From positions 343,854 to 407,853 of the forward strand of contig NZ_KB899539.1 in the NCBI RefSeq assembly GCF_000378305.1: a stretch of 64,000 bases of DNA, in the 5' to 3' direction. Under the pieces are notes generated by a model that was not told the DNA's origin, ran no database searches, and worked only from the letters and a program-made list of their open reading frames with translations. Below, piece by piece: positions 29,803-39,042 of this stretch; position 1 is the stretch's first letter, and the number at the start of each line of letters is the position of its first letter. The position numbers were made by a program, and so were the translations under genes. This DNA comes from Thioalkalivibrio sp. ALJ12 (GTDB lineage Bacteria > Pseudomonadota > Gammaproteobacteria > Ectothiorhodospirales > Ectothiorhodospiraceae).

Positions 29803-30918
29803 GTGACGAAGAAGGGGCCATCGCCGAAAGCCGCTACGGGGCCGGAAGACCTCGGGTCCTTGCGCAACCGCATCGACGCGCTGGACGGGCAGTTGCTGGA
29901 GCTTCTCAGCGAGCGTGCACGCTGCGCCGAGGCGGTCGCGCGGGTCAAGCGCGACTTCGAGCCGAATCCGGTCTTCTACCGGCCGGAGCGCGAGGCCGAG
30001 ATCCTGCGACGCGTGCGCGAGGAAAATCCCGGACCCTTGTCCGGCGAGGCCGTGGTCCGGCTGTTCCGGGAGATCATGTCCGAGTGCCTGGCGCTCGAGC
30101 ACCCGCTGACGGTCGCCTATCTGGGCCCCGAGGGTACGTTTACCCACCTGGCGGCACGCAAGCACTTTGGTCATGCGGTGGAGGCCACCCCGCTGACCTC
30201 GATCGATCAGGTGTTTGGCGCGGTGGAAGCCGGGCGGGCGCAGTTCGGTGTAGTGCCGATCGAGAACAGCTCCGAGGGCGTGGTCACGCATACCGTGGAC
30301 TGTTTCCTCGATTCGCCGCTGCAGATCTGCGGCGAGGTCGTGACGCCGATCCATCATCATCTTCTGGCGCAGGCCGAAGACCTGAGCCAGGTTCGCCGTG
30401 TCCGCGCGCACGCCCAGGCGCTGGCCCAGTGCCGGCAGTGGCTGGACACCCACCTCCCACACGCGGAGCGCGAGGCGGTGTCCTCCAACGCGCGGGCGGC
30501 GGAGGTCGCGGCGAAAGATCCGGAAAGCGCGGCGATCGCCAGCCGCGTGGCCGCCGAGCACTATGGTGTTCCACTGCGGGTGCAGCATGTCGAGGATCGC
30601 GCGGACAACACCACGCGCTTCCTGATTATTGGCACCGCGTCCACCGATCCGAGTGGTGCGGACCGGACTTCAATCATGCTCAGTACCGCGAACCGGCCAG
30701 GGTCGCTGTATGCACTGCTCAAGCCGATCGCAGAGGCCGGCATCAGCCTGACCCGGATCGAGTCCCGGCCCTCGCGCTGTACCCAGTGGACCTATGTGTT
30801 TTTCCTGGATCTGGTGGGCCACCAGAAGGATCCGGCAATCCAGGATTGTCTTGAGCAGCTGGGCCAGACCGCCGATACCGTCAAGGTGCTGGGGAGCTAT
30901 CCTCAGGCCGCTACCTAA
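29803..30918 (+). CDS. pheA: Bifunctional chorismate mutase/prephenate dehydratase (P-protein)
   Basis: A 371-residue enzyme for two steps toward phenylalanine. An AroQ chorismate mutase domain (about residues 15-100: LRNRIDALDGQLLELLSERA) is followed by the prephenate dehydratase domain (about 103-280; YLGPEGTFTHLAA, and NTTRFLIIG near 265) and an ACT regulatory domain (about 290-365; SRPSRCTQWTYVFFLD, the ESRP phenylalanine-binding motif). The GTG start lies 3 bp after serA with no strong ribosome-binding site, suggesting re-initiation. Confidence 0.96.
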   Translation: MTKKGPSPKAATGPEDLGSLRNRIDALDGQLLELLSERARCAEAVARVKRDFEPNPVFYRPEREAEILRRVREENPGPLSGEAVVRLFREIMSECLALEHPLTVAYLGPEGTFTHLAARKHFGHAVEATPLTSIDQVFGAVEAGRAQFGVVPIENSSEGVVTHTVDCFLDSPLQICGEVVTPIHHHLLAQAEDLSQVRRVRAHAQALAQCRQWLDTHLPHAEREAVSSNARAAEVAAKDPESAAIASRVAAEHYGVPLRVQHVEDRADNTTRFLIIGTASTDPSGADRTSIMLSTANRPGSLYALLKPIAEAGISLTRIESRPSRCTQWTYVFFLDLVGHQKDPAIQDCLEQLGQTADTVKVLGSYPQAAT

Positions 30919-30930
30919 CCGAGGCATTCC

Positions 30931-32088
30931 ATGGCTTCACGCAACCCCGTGTCCGACCAGAACCCGGGTGGTTTTGATGCCGCCGCGCTTGCCGTGGATG
31001 GCGTTCGGGGCCTCACGCCCTATCAGCCCGGCAAGCCGATCGCGGCGCTCGAGCGGGAGCTGGGCATCCAGCAGGCGATCAAGATGGCCTCCAACGAGAA
31101 TCCATTGGGGCCCTCGCCCCAGGCGGTGGAGGCCGCACGCGCGGCGATGAGCGAGGCCCACATCTATCCCGATGGGGCAGGCTTCGAACTGAAGGCCGCG
31201 CTGGCCACCCGGCATGGTGTCGAACCGGATGCCATTACCCTCGGCAATGGGTCCAACGAGATCCTGGAGCTGATTGCGCGGGCCTGGCTGGCGCCCGGTC
31301 GGGCCGCGATCTTTTCGGCTCATGCCTTTGCCGTGTATCCGCTGGTTACCCAGGCGGTGGGGGCCGAGGCCCGGGTGGTCGAAGCGCTGCCTGCGGCCGA
31401 CCTGAAACAGCCATACGGGCATGATCTGGCTGCGATGCAGAAAGCAGTGGATGACACCGTGCGGGTGGTGTTCGTGGCCAATCCGAACAACCCGACCGGG
31501 ACCTGGGTCGGGCGCGCAGCACTCGAGGCTTTCGTGGCAGCGATGCCGGCCACTACGCTGGTCGTGATCGACGAGGCGTATGCGGAGTACGTCGAGCAGG
31601 AAGACTATCCCGATACCACCCAGTGGGTCGCGCGCTATCCCAATCTCATCGTGACCCGCACGTTTTCAAAGATTCAGGGCCTTGCCGGTCTGCGCCTGGG
31701 GTATTCCGTCAGTTCGCCCGCGGTCGCGGAACTGCTTAATCGCGTGCGCCAGCCGTTCAATGTGAATGCGGTTGCACAGGCCGCAGGTCTTGCCGCACTG
31801 GGGGACTCCGCGCATATCGAGCGTTCGGTGCGCGTCAACCGCGAGGGGCTGGCGCAGCTTGACGAAGGTCTCCGCGAGCGGGGACTGCGCGTGATCCCGT
31901 CGGTGGGCAACTTCATTACCTTTGACACCGGGCGTGATGCGGGGCCGGTGTACGAGGCGTTGCAACGCGAAGGCGTGATCACCCGTCCAGTGGAGAACTA
32001 CGGGCTGCCCGGGCATCTGCGGGTAACGGTCTCCACGGCCGAGGACAACGAACGCTTCCTGCAGGCGCTGGATCGGGCCCTGGCATGA
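30931..32088 (+). CDS. hisC: Histidinol-phosphate/aromatic aminotransferase HisC
   Basis: A fold-type I PLP aminotransferase of 385 residues. Landmarks are SNENPLGPSP near residue 53, NPNNPTGTW near 187, and the PLP Lys in RTFSKIQGLAGLRLGY near 248. In the Pseudomonas supraoperon the homologue (HisHb) serves both histidine and aromatic amino-acid transamination. With pheA before and tyrA after, the aromatic role is the natural reading here. It overlaps tyrA by 4 bp. Confidence 0.93.
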   Translation: MASRNPVSDQNPGGFDAAALAVDGVRGLTPYQPGKPIAALERELGIQQAIKMASNENPLGPSPQAVEAARAAMSEAHIYPDGAGFELKAALATRHGVEPDAITLGNGSNEILELIARAWLAPGRAAIFSAHAFAVYPLVTQAVGAEARVVEALPAADLKQPYGHDLAAMQKAVDDTVRVVFVANPNNPTGTWVGRAALEAFVAAMPATTLVVIDEAYAEYVEQEDYPDTTQWVARYPNLIVTRTFSKIQGLAGLRLGYSVSSPAVAELLNRVRQPFNVNAVAQAAGLAALGDSAHIERSVRVNREGLAQLDEGLRERGLRVIPSVGNFITFDTGRDAGPVYEALQREGVITRPVENYGLPGHLRVTVSTAEDNERFLQALDRALA

Positions 32089-32966
32089 TCGAGCGGCTGG
32101 TCATCTTCGGGGTTGGCCTGATTGGTGGCTCGCTCGCGCTCGCCTTGCGCGAGGCGGGAGCGGTACGCGAGATCGTGGGCTGTTCGCGCAATGCGGACAA
32201 CCTGCGCGAGGCCGAGCGTCTGGGCGTGATCGACCGCTGGACGACCTCGGTGGCGGAGGCCGCGGAAGGGGCGGATATCGGCGTACTGGCAGTGCCGCTG
32301 GGGGCAATGGGCCCGCTGGCACGCGACCTGGCCGGCTGCTGGCCGGACGACAGCCCGTTGACGGACGTCGGCTCGAGCAAGCAGGCCGTGATCGACGCGG
32401 TGACCGAGGGCTTTGGCACCACGCCGCGCCAGTTTGTGCCTGGTCACCCGATTGCCGGGACCGAGAAGAGCGGGGTGGCGGCGGCATTCCCCAGCCTCTT
32501 TCGGGACCGGCTGGTGATCCTGACCCCGGCGGATGCGACCAATCCGATGGCCAGCGATCGCATTGCACAGATGTGGCAGGCGACTGGTGCGCGGGTGGAA
32601 TTCATGACACCCGCCCACCACGACCGGGTGCTCGCGGCGACGAGCCATCTGCCTCACGTGCTGGCCTACACGCTGGTGGCGTCACTGTCGGACATGAGCG
32701 AGCGCGACGAGATCTTTCATTATGCGGCGGGCGGCTTTCGCGATTTCACCCGCATTGCCTCGTCGGACCCGGTGGTCTGGCGCGATATCTGCCTGGCCAA
32801 CCGCACGGCCATCCTCGAGGTGATCGAACGCTACCAGGGTGACCTGGAGCAGTTACGCGGGATGATCGAATCGGCGGACGGGCCCGCGATCGAGACGCGC
32901 TTTCGGCACGCAAAGGAAACCCGGGATCGTTTTTGTGACCCGGCGGATGCACAACTGGATACCTGA
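32085..32966 (+). CDS. tyrA: Prephenate/arogenate dehydrogenase TyrA
   Basis: NAD(P)-dependent dehydrogenase for tyrosine synthesis, 293 residues. The N-terminal Rossmann motif is FGVGLIGGSLALALRE (about 4-20), and the domain carries the DVGSSKQAV and HPIAGTEKSGV motifs (near 93 and 121), with the catalytic His in the latter. No chorismate mutase or ACT domain is attached. In P. aeruginosa this enzyme is fused to EPSP synthase; here a stop and three bases separate it from aroA, so the two proteins are independent. Confidence 0.94.
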   Translation: MIERLVIFGVGLIGGSLALALREAGAVREIVGCSRNADNLREAERLGVIDRWTTSVAEAAEGADIGVLAVPLGAMGPLARDLAGCWPDDSPLTDVGSSKQAVIDAVTEGFGTTPRQFVPGHPIAGTEKSGVAAAFPSLFRDRLVILTPADATNPMASDRIAQMWQATGARVEFMTPAHHDRVLAATSHLPHVLAYTLVASLSDMSERDEIFHYAAGGFRDFTRIASSDPVVWRDICLANRTAILEVIERYQGDLEQLRGMIESADGPAIETRFRHAKETRDRFCDPADAQLDT

Positions 32967-32969
32967 CAG

Positions 32970-34274
32970 ATGAACACCTTTACCGTACAGCCGGGGGGCA
33001 CGCTCTCCGGTGTCGCCCGTGTGCCGGGCGACAAATCCATTTCCCATCGCTCGATCATGCTGGGTGCGCTGGCCGAGGGCGAGACGCGTGTCACCGGCTT
33101 TCTCGAAGGGGCCGATTGCCTGGCGACGCTGGAGGCCTTTCGCGCGATGGGTGTGCCGATCGAGCGCAAAGGGCCAGGCGAGGTCGTGATCCAGGGCCGG
33201 GGCCTGCAGGGCCTGCAGGCCCCGGATCGCCCGCTGGACATGGGTAACTCGGGGACCGCCATGCGGCTGCTCTGCGGGGTGCTCGCCGGGCAGTCGTTCG
33301 ATAGCGAGCTCATCGGCGATGAATCCCTGACGCGTCGCCCCATGCGCCGGGTCACCGAGCCCCTGGCGCTCATGGGTGCACAGATCGAGACCAGTGAGGC
33401 CGGTACGCCGCCTTTGCGCATCCGTGGCGGCGCACCCCTGCGGGGCACCGATCATGTGCTGCAGGTGGCCAGCGCACAGGTCAAGTCCGCGATCCTGCTC
33501 GCGGGATTGTGGGCAGAGGGGAAAACCTGTGTGACCGAGCCCGCGCCCACCCGGGACCACACCGAGCGGATGCTGAATGGCTTCGGCTGTGTCGTTACCC
33601 GGGATGGTCCCAAGGCCTGCGTGACCGGTGGCGGGCGCCTGCAGGCCAGTTCGGTGGATGTCCCGGCGGACATTTCCTCGGCCGCGTTCTTCCTGGTGGG
33701 CGCCAGCATCGCGACGGGCTCGCAGATGCGCCTGGAACACGTCGGCATCAATCCGACCCGGACCGGTGTGATCGACATCCTGCGCCTGATGGGCGCGGAT
33801 ATCCGCGTGGAGAACGAACGCGAAGCCGGCGGCGAGCCGGTGGCCGACATCGAGGTACATGCCACGCGCCTGAAGGGGATCGAAATCCCGACCGAGCTGG
33901 TGCCGCTGGCGATCGACGAATTCCCGGCCATCTTTGTCGCCGCGGCCTGCGCCGAGGGCGAGACGGTCCTGACGGGCGCGGAAGAACTGCGGGTCAAGGA
34001 GAGCGATCGCATTCAGGTGATGGCCGATGGGCTTCAGGCGCTGGGTGTGCAGTGCTCGGTGCAGCGCGATGGTATTCGCATTCTGGGCGGCGAGGGTTTC
34101 GCCGGCGGAGAGATCGACAGCCATGGCGACCACCGTATCGCGATGTCGTTCGCGATGGCCGGGCTGCGGGCCAGTGGCCCGATTCGCATTCGTGACTGCG
34201 CCAATGTGGCGACATCATTCCCGGGTTTCGTGGACCTTGCCCGTAATGCCGGTCTGTCGCTGGAGGCGGCATGA
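32970..34274 (+). CDS. aroA: 3-phosphoshikimate 1-carboxyvinyltransferase (EPSP synthase)
   Basis: Shikimate-pathway enzyme, 434 residues, joining shikimate-3-phosphate and PEP. Typical stretches are VPGDKSISHRSIMLGALAEG near residue 17, the DMGNSGTAMRLLCG loop near residue 90, and LRVKESDRI near residue 340. The NSGTA motif carries Ala after Thr, where many family-1 enzymes have GNAGTA/GNSGTS; AroA class cannot be settled from this. It overlaps cmk by 4 bp (ATGA). Confidence 0.96.
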   Translation: MNTFTVQPGGTLSGVARVPGDKSISHRSIMLGALAEGETRVTGFLEGADCLATLEAFRAMGVPIERKGPGEVVIQGRGLQGLQAPDRPLDMGNSGTAMRLLCGVLAGQSFDSELIGDESLTRRPMRRVTEPLALMGAQIETSEAGTPPLRIRGGAPLRGTDHVLQVASAQVKSAILLAGLWAEGKTCVTEPAPTRDHTERMLNGFGCVVTRDGPKACVTGGGRLQASSVDVPADISSAAFFLVGASIATGSQMRLEHVGINPTRTGVIDILRLMGADIRVENEREAGGEPVADIEVHATRLKGIEIPTELVPLAIDEFPAIFVAAACAEGETVLTGAEELRVKESDRIQVMADGLQALGVQCSVQRDGIRILGGEGFAGGEIDSHGDHRIAMSFAMAGLRASGPIRIRDCANVATSFPGFVDLARNAGLSLEAA

Positions 34275-34978
34275 CGGCGGCGATCCCGGTGCTCGCCATT
34301 GACGGCCCGGGTGGTGCCGGAAAGGGGACGGTGTGCATGCGCGTCGCCGCGGCGATGGGCTGGCACCTGCTCGACAGTGGGGCCCTGTACCGACTGCTGG
34401 GCCTTGCCGCGCGCCAGCATGGGGTGGAGCTGACCGATATCGAAGGACTCGAACGCCTGGCCGGCGCACTGGACGTCAGCTTCGAGATCGACGGCGATGC
34501 GGCAAGGGTAACGACCCTGCTTGAGGGCCAGCCGGTGGACGTGCTCCTGCGCACCGAACAGGCGGGTTCCGATGCCTCGCAGGTCGCCGCGCTGCCCGCT
34601 GTACGCGAGGCATTGCTCGATCGCCAGCGATGGTTTGCTCAGGCCCCGGGGCTGGTCGCGGACGGGCGCGACATGGGCACCGTGGTGTTCCCGGATGCGG
34701 ACCTCAAGATCTTCCTGACGGCCTCGGCGGAGGAGCGGGCGCGCAGGCGTTACATGCAGTTGAAGGAACAAGGACTTAGTGCTAATCTTTCCGCCCTTCA
34801 GGATGAGATGGAGGCGCGCGACCGCCGTGACCGCGAGCGTAGCGTGGCTCCCCTCAAGCCCGCCGAAGATGCCTGGGTGCTGGATACCACGGAACTCGAC
34901 ATCGTCAGCGTGGTGGACATGATCCTGGAGCGCCTCCGGGACGTACTCCCGGAACAAAGCCCCCGAATCGAGGGATAG
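34271..34978 (+). CDS. cmk: Cytidylate kinase
   Basis: Phosphorylates CMP and dCMP, 235 residues. The P-loop is DGPGGAGKGTVC near residues 11-22 (the usual SGKGT is AGKGT here). LLDSGALYRLLGL near residue 35 and VADGRDMGTVVFPDA near residue 130 are the NMP-binding motifs; SAEERARRRYMQL is the lid. It is coupled to aroA by a 4-bp overlap and lies 82 bp before rpsA, the same order as in E. coli and Pseudomonas. Confidence 0.96.
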   Translation: MTAAIPVLAIDGPGGAGKGTVCMRVAAAMGWHLLDSGALYRLLGLAARQHGVELTDIEGLERLAGALDVSFEIDGDAARVTTLLEGQPVDVLLRTEQAGSDASQVAALPAVREALLDRQRWFAQAPGLVADGRDMGTVVFPDADLKIFLTASAEERARRRYMQLKEQGLSANLSALQDEMEARDRRDRERSVAPLKPAEDAWVLDTTELDIVSVVDMILERLRDVLPEQSPRIEG

Positions 34979-35060
34979 CCTCGAAGCGGGTACATTAACG
35001 TTCAAACCCTCTTGTAGGAAGTTTCTTCAAGAGTTTGTTTAATCACAGGTTTTTAAATCC
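34979..35060 (+). promoter_or_regulatory. rpsA translation-initiation region without Shine-Dalgarno
   Basis: The 82-bp leader is AT-rich compared with everything around it and has no purine-rich ribosome-binding site before the ATG (the last bases read AGGTTTTTAAATCC). A short inverted repeat (CTTGTAGGAAG with CTTCAAGAG) is visible. E. coli rpsA also lacks a canonical site and is autoregulated by S1 through a folded leader; the same is likely here. Confidence 0.55.
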
Positions 35061-36731
35061 ATGAGTGAAAGTTTCGCGCAACTGCTCGAAGAGAGCATGG
35101 CCTACACCCAGATGCAGCCGGGTGCCATCCTCAGTGCCACCGTCATTGAGGTCACCCCGGATGTGGTCGTGGTCAATGCCGGCCTGAAGTCCGAGGGGGT
35201 CATCCCCACCGAGCAGTTCATGAACGACGAGGGCGAGCTCGAGGTCAAGGTCGGCGATGTCGTCGAAGTGGCCCTCGAAACCCCCGAAGACGGTTTCGGC
35301 GAGACGCGCATGTCGCGCGAGAAGGCCAAGCGCGCCAAGGCCTGGGATCGTCTCGAAGGTGCGATGGAAGAAGAGCAGTACGTCACCGGCAAGATCTCCG
35401 GCAAGGTCAAGGGCGGGTACACCGTCGAGCTGGGAGACATCCGTGCGTTCCTGCCCGGTTCACTCGTGGATGTACGTCCGGTGCGCGATACCGCGTACCT
35501 GGAAGGCAAGGAACTGGAATTCAAGCTCATCAAGCTGGATCGCCGCCGCAATAACGTGGTCGTATCGCGCCGCGCCGTGGTCGAGCAGGAATACAGCGCC
35601 GAGCGCGAAGAACTGCTGAAGAACCTGCAGGAAGGCGCGGTCGTGAAGGGCATCGTGAAGAACCTGACCGACTACGGTGCGTTCCTGGATCTGGGTGGCA
35701 TCGACGGCCTGCTGCACATCACCGACATGGCCTGGAAGCGCGTGAAGCACCCCTCCGACGTGGTCGAGATCGGCCAGGAAGTCGAAGTCAAGGTGCTGAA
35801 GTTCGACCGCGAACGCATGCGCGTCTCGCTGGGCCTGAAGCAGCTGGGCGAGGATCCGTGGGAGAACATCACCCGCCGTTACCCGACCGGCACCCGTATT
35901 TTCGGCAAGGTCACCAACATTACCGACTACGGCTGCTTCGTGGAAATCGAAGACGGCGTGGAAGGCCTGGTGCACGTGTCCGAGATGGACTGGACCAACA
36001 AGAACGTTAATCCGGGCAAGGTCGTGGCCATCGGCGACGAGGTCGAGGTGATGATCCTGGACCTGGACGAAGAGCGCCGCCGCATCTCGCTGGGCATGAA
36101 GCAGTGCCAGTCCAACCCGTGGGACGACTTCGCCGCCAACCACAATCGTGGCGAGAAGGTCCGTGGCCAGATCAAGTCGATCACCGACTTCGGTGTGTTC
36201 GTCGGTCTGGATGGCGGCATCGACGGCCTGATCCACCTGTCCGACCTGTCCTGGCACGAGGCCGGTGAAGAGGCGATCCGCAACTTCAAGAAGGGCGACG
36301 AAGTCGAGGCCGTGGTGCTGTCGGTGGATCCGGAGCGCGAGCGTATCTCCCTGGGTCTGAAGCAGCTGGACCGCGATCCGTTCTCCAACTTCGTGGCCGA
36401 GCACACCAAGGGCAGCATCGTGAAGGGTACGGTCAAGGAAGTGGACGCCAAGGCGGCCGTGATCGAGCTGGCTGACGGTATCGACGGCATCCTGCGTGCG
36501 GCCGATATCTCCCAGGACCGTGTGGAAGATGCGCGGACCGTGCTGAACGTTGGCGAAGAGGTCGAGGCCAAGTTCATGGGTGTGGACAAGAAGACCCGTG
36601 CGATCAGCCTGTCGATCAAGGCCAAGGACCGCGCCGAAGAGGCCGAGATGGTCTCCGACTACTCCGCGAGCGGTAGTGCGACGACCTCCCTTGGCGATCT
36701 GCTGAAGGAACAGATGGGCAAGAACGACTAA
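35061..36731 (+). CDS. rpsA: 30S ribosomal protein S1
   Basis: A 556-residue mRNA-binding ribosomal protein with six S1 repeats spread from about residue 20 to 530. Repeats 3-6 show the strong ...ITDYGAFVDLGG(I/V)DGLLHITDM... pattern (for example near residues 197, 282 and 370). The length matches E. coli S1 (557). It also helps translate messages with weak ribosome-binding sites. An intrinsic terminator follows, then ihfB. Confidence 0.98.
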   Translation: MSESFAQLLEESMAYTQMQPGAILSATVIEVTPDVVVVNAGLKSEGVIPTEQFMNDEGELEVKVGDVVEVALETPEDGFGETRMSREKAKRAKAWDRLEGAMEEEQYVTGKISGKVKGGYTVELGDIRAFLPGSLVDVRPVRDTAYLEGKELEFKLIKLDRRRNNVVVSRRAVVEQEYSAEREELLKNLQEGAVVKGIVKNLTDYGAFLDLGGIDGLLHITDMAWKRVKHPSDVVEIGQEVEVKVLKFDRERMRVSLGLKQLGEDPWENITRRYPTGTRIFGKVTNITDYGCFVEIEDGVEGLVHVSEMDWTNKNVNPGKVVAIGDEVEVMILDLDEERRRISLGMKQCQSNPWDDFAANHNRGEKVRGQIKSITDFGVFVGLDGGIDGLIHLSDLSWHEAGEEAIRNFKKGDEVEAVVLSVDPERERISLGLKQLDRDPFSNFVAEHTKGSIVKGTVKEVDAKAAVIELADGIDGILRAADISQDRVEDARTVLNVGEEVEAKFMGVDKKTRAISLSIKAKDRAEEAEMVSDYSASGSATTSLGDLLKEQMGKND

Positions 36732-36745
36732 GTCCGTCACAATAA

Positions 36746-36784
36746 AGTCCACGGTGTCCGTACGGATGCCGTGGACTGTTTTTT
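36746..36784 (+). terminator. Intrinsic terminator after rpsA
   Basis: Nine-bp perfect arms at 36746-36754 and 36769-36777 close over two G-U pairs and an inner palindrome TCCGTACGGA. A run of six T (36779-36784) follows. It lies 15 bp after the rpsA stop and 46 bp before ihfB, so it probably separates or attenuates the ihfB-lapA unit. Confidence 0.85.
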
Positions 36785-36830
36785 ATCCGCACACTGCGGA
36801 TCTCTTTCTTCTGTCTGTGACGAGCGTCAG

Positions 36831-37127
36831 ATGACCAAATCGGAATTGATCGAAAGCCTCGCCCAGAAATCGCCTCACCTGCCCGCACGGGATGTCGAGA
36901 TGTGCGTGAAGGCGTTGCTGGAACGGATGAGTCAGGCCCTGGCGCATGGTCAGCGAGTCGAGATTCGTGGCTTCGGCAGCTTCTCCCTGCATTTCCGCCC
37001 GCCGCGTCTTGGACGCAATCCCAAGACCGGGGAAGGGGTGGCACTGCCGGGCAAGCATGTCCCGCATTTCAAACCCGGCAAGGAACTGCGCGAGCGGGTC
37101 AATAGCCCCGCGGTTGTCGACGAGTAA
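36831..37127 (+). CDS. ihfB: Integration host factor subunit beta
   Basis: DNA-bending protein, 98 residues from the ATG at 36831 (the open frame extends upstream into the terminator). The start [11 protein letters not shown] and the DNA-binding arm [24 protein letters not shown] with its intercalating Pro are IHF-beta features; [15 protein letters not shown] closes the body. The rpsA-ihfB order is conserved in gammaproteobacteria. Confidence 0.96.
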   Translation: MTKSELIESLAQKSPHLPARDVEMCVKALLERMSQALAHGQRVEIRGFGSFSLHFRPPRLGRNPKTGEGVALPGKHVPHFKPGKELRERVNSPAVVDE

Positions 37128-37132
37128 TCGGC

Positions 37133-37450
37133 ATGTCCGATCGACGGCGCCAGCAGGTCCGCAACGTAGTCGCGTTTGCCTTGCTGATCCTGATCTCTTC
37201 GGCGATCGGTATTCTTGTGGTGTTCAACGAGGGCCAGGTCACCCTGAGCCTGCCATGGGTAGACGTGCAAGCGCCCCTGGTAGTCCTGCTGGGCATTTCC
37301 GCGCTCGTGGGTGTGGTCGTCACGGCCGCCATTCTGCTTCTCCGTATCCGCCGACTGAACCAGAAGGTGGCGGACCTGCGCGCGGAGAATCGCGCATTGA
37401 AGACCGAGGTCGAGCAGATGCGAACGGCCCCGATGCGGGATTTTTATTAG
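37133..37450 (+). CDS. lapA: LapA-family membrane protein
   Basis: A 105-residue inner-membrane protein with two helices (about 12-32 and 43-68) and a C-terminal coiled coil (about 70-98, RIRRLNQKVADLRAENRALKTEVEQ). The NEGQVTLSLPW loop between the helices is typical. In E. coli LapA partners LapB in control of LPS synthesis through LpxC turnover. It follows ihfB by 5 bp. The usual immediate junction to lapB is missing; 342 bp separate them here. Confidence 0.85.
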   Translation: MSDRRRQQVRNVVAFALLILISSAIGILVVFNEGQVTLSLPWVDVQAPLVVLLGISALVGVVVTAAILLLRIRRLNQKVADLRAENRALKTEVEQMRTAPMRDFY

Positions 37451-37462
37451 TGCAATGCGGAT

Positions 37463-37509
37463 CACTGTGCATGCCCGCGCTGGAGTCCATTTCGCCCACG
37501 TGCACAGTG
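37463..37509. repeat. Inverted repeat in the lapA-lapB spacer
   Basis: CACTGTGCA at 37463-37471 pairs perfectly with TGCACAGTG at 37501-37509 across a 29-base loop. There is no T tract after it, so it is unlikely to be an intrinsic terminator; a protein-binding site or end of a small element is possible. Confidence 0.5.
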
Positions 37510-37522
37510 CAGCCGGCGAAGG

Positions 37523-37554
37523 CTAGCCTTGAGGCACACTAGCCTTGAGGCACA
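37523..37554. repeat. 16-bp perfect tandem duplication
   Basis: CTAGCCTTGAGGCACA occurs twice head to tail (37523-37538 and 37539-37554). Such a fresh-looking duplication suggests slippage or the footprint of a small mobile element in the lapA-lapB spacer. Confidence 0.85.
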
Positions 37555-37792
37555 AACGACGCGCCATGTCTTCCGCTACGTCCGAGAATCGATCGACCAT
37601 ATGGTTGGGATGGCTCGTTTCCTCTCCCGTGAACGCTCGTTTATTGATCACCCGATGTAACAAGATTGGTTGGCCAGGCCCTTCTCGTGGGTCATGTTGC
37701 AGGGTGTGGAAACGGGTATGCCTCGCAGCGTTCGCTCGGCCCTGTGGCCCGGCGCGAAAGCTGGGGTCGCTGTCCGAGTCCGGGAGCGTCAC

Positions 37793-39019
37793 GTGATCAA
37801 CGACTGGTTCTGGCTCTTGCTGCCCGTGGCGGCGGCAAGCGGCTGGTGGGTAGCCCGTCGCGTCCACCCGGAAGACCCGGGGGACCAGGAACCTTCCCTT
37901 CACCGTTACCTTGAGGGCGTCCGATATCTGCTGGACGACCGTACCGATGATGCCTTGCAGGCCTTCATCGAGATGGTGGAGGTCGACCACGAAACCTTTG
38001 AGACCCATGTGATTCTTGGACGCCTGTTCCGGCGTCGAGGCGAGGTCGATCGGGCGATCCGGATCCATCAGAACCTGGTGGCGCGTCCTTCTCTGAAGGA
38101 CGAGCAGCGGGCCCAGGCGCTGAACGAGCTCGGGCAGGACTTTCTGCTAGCCGGCGTTCTCGATCGGGCCGAGGCGGTCTTCCGCGAGCTTGCGGACTCG
38201 CCGCATCAGGCGGTGCAGGCGCTGAAGGGCCTGCAGCATGTCTATGAAACCCAGCGTGAATGGGAGCGCGCGATCGAGGTCGGCACACGACTGAAAGCGC
38301 ATAACGTGCCGAATGAACATCTTCGAATCGCGCATTATCACTGTGAGTTGGCGACTATTGCGCTGGAGCAAGGTGACCGCTCAACCTCCGCCGAGCGAGC
38401 GGCACAAGCAGAGGGGCTGGTCCCTGGGCTGTCGCGCGCACTGCTGATCAAGTCCGAGATCGCGGAACGCGAAGACCGCATCGCCGATGCGATTGCATGC
38501 GGCCGTGAGGCCGTGGCCCGTACGCCACCGCTGGCACCCCTGGTCGTGCCGCGCCTCGAGCGGCTGCACCAGGCACTGCCAGGTGAGAACCGCCTGGGGC
38601 AGCTGGAGCAAACCCTGGAAGATCTGGCGAACAGCCGCGGTATCACCGTGGCGCGGATCGCACTGATGCGGTTGTACCGTCGCACCGGGCGGCTGGATGC
38701 CGCACTCTCCGAACTCGGGATGATCCTTTCGCAACGCCCGGTGCCGACATCGGGCTTGCTCGAGGCCGTGCGCTGGATGAAGATTCTCCCCGCGGTGCAG
38801 GAATACAGTGTGGAGTTCGCCGCGTTCGAGAAAGCGCTTTCGGATCAGCTCGGAAGCCAGCATCTGTACCAGTGCATGAACTGTGGCTACCAGGGTCGAG
38901 CGCACGTCTGGCAATGTCCGAGCTGTCGCCGATGGGATACCCTGCGGGGGCTGGATTTTGAACTCGATGCCTCTACCGAGGAGGCTGAAGATGCGCTGGT
39001 CCGCGAAGGGACGCGCTGA
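37793..39019 (+). CDS. lapB: LapB (YciM), TPR and rubredoxin-like protein
   Basis: A 408-residue regulator of LPS synthesis that guides LpxC to FtsH. The GTG at 37793 is chosen because the product then starts with a single membrane helix (NDWFWLLLPVAAASGWWVARR) as in E. coli LapB, and GGGAG lies 6 bases upstream; the open frame begins earlier at 37670. Tetratricopeptide repeats cover about residues 40-340. The C-terminal rubredoxin-like metal site has two CxxC pairs (CMNCGYQGRAHVWQCPSC, about 368-385). Length is near the E. coli protein (389). Confidence 0.9.
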   Translation: MINDWFWLLLPVAAASGWWVARRVHPEDPGDQEPSLHRYLEGVRYLLDDRTDDALQAFIEMVEVDHETFETHVILGRLFRRRGEVDRAIRIHQNLVARPSLKDEQRAQALNELGQDFLLAGVLDRAEAVFRELADSPHQAVQALKGLQHVYETQREWERAIEVGTRLKAHNVPNEHLRIAHYHCELATIALEQGDRSTSAERAAQAEGLVPGLSRALLIKSEIAEREDRIADAIACGREAVARTPPLAPLVVPRLERLHQALPGENRLGQLEQTLEDLANSRGITVARIALMRLYRRTGRLDAALSELGMILSQRPVPTSGLLEAVRWMKILPAVQEYSVEFAAFEKALSDQLGSQHLYQCMNCGYQGRAHVWQCPSCRRWDTLRGLDFELDASTEEAEDALVREGTR

Positions 39020-39042
39020 AACCCATTTAATCAGGAAGAGCC

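Larger units (their letters stand above)
37451..37792. other. Unexpected 342-bp gap between lapA and lapB
   Basis: lapA and lapB are normally adjacent. This spacer contains a 9-bp inverted repeat (arms 37463-37471 and 37501-37509), a 16-bp tandem duplication (37523-37554) and a stretch that looks less GC-rich than the genes around it. An open frame from 37670 runs into lapB but its first 41 codons do not resemble LapB and have no ribosome-binding site. I see no supported gene in it. It could be a remnant insertion or hold a separate lapB promoter. Confidence 0.5.

Noticed and set aside
28621-30588. A 655-codon minus-strand frame opposite serA and pheA
   Set aside because: Antisense shadow; the forward genes have full domain sets and tight operon spacing.
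37670-37792. Extended N-terminus of lapB from the ATG at 37670
   Set aside because: The added 41 residues do not match LapB, would precede the membrane anchor, and have no ribosome-binding site, whereas the GTG at 37793 has both family match and site.
37523-38068. A 181-codon minus-strand frame across the lapA-lapB spacer
   Set aside because: Mostly antisense to lapB, no ribosome-binding site, and the tandem repeat falls in its end; nothing supports it as a gene.
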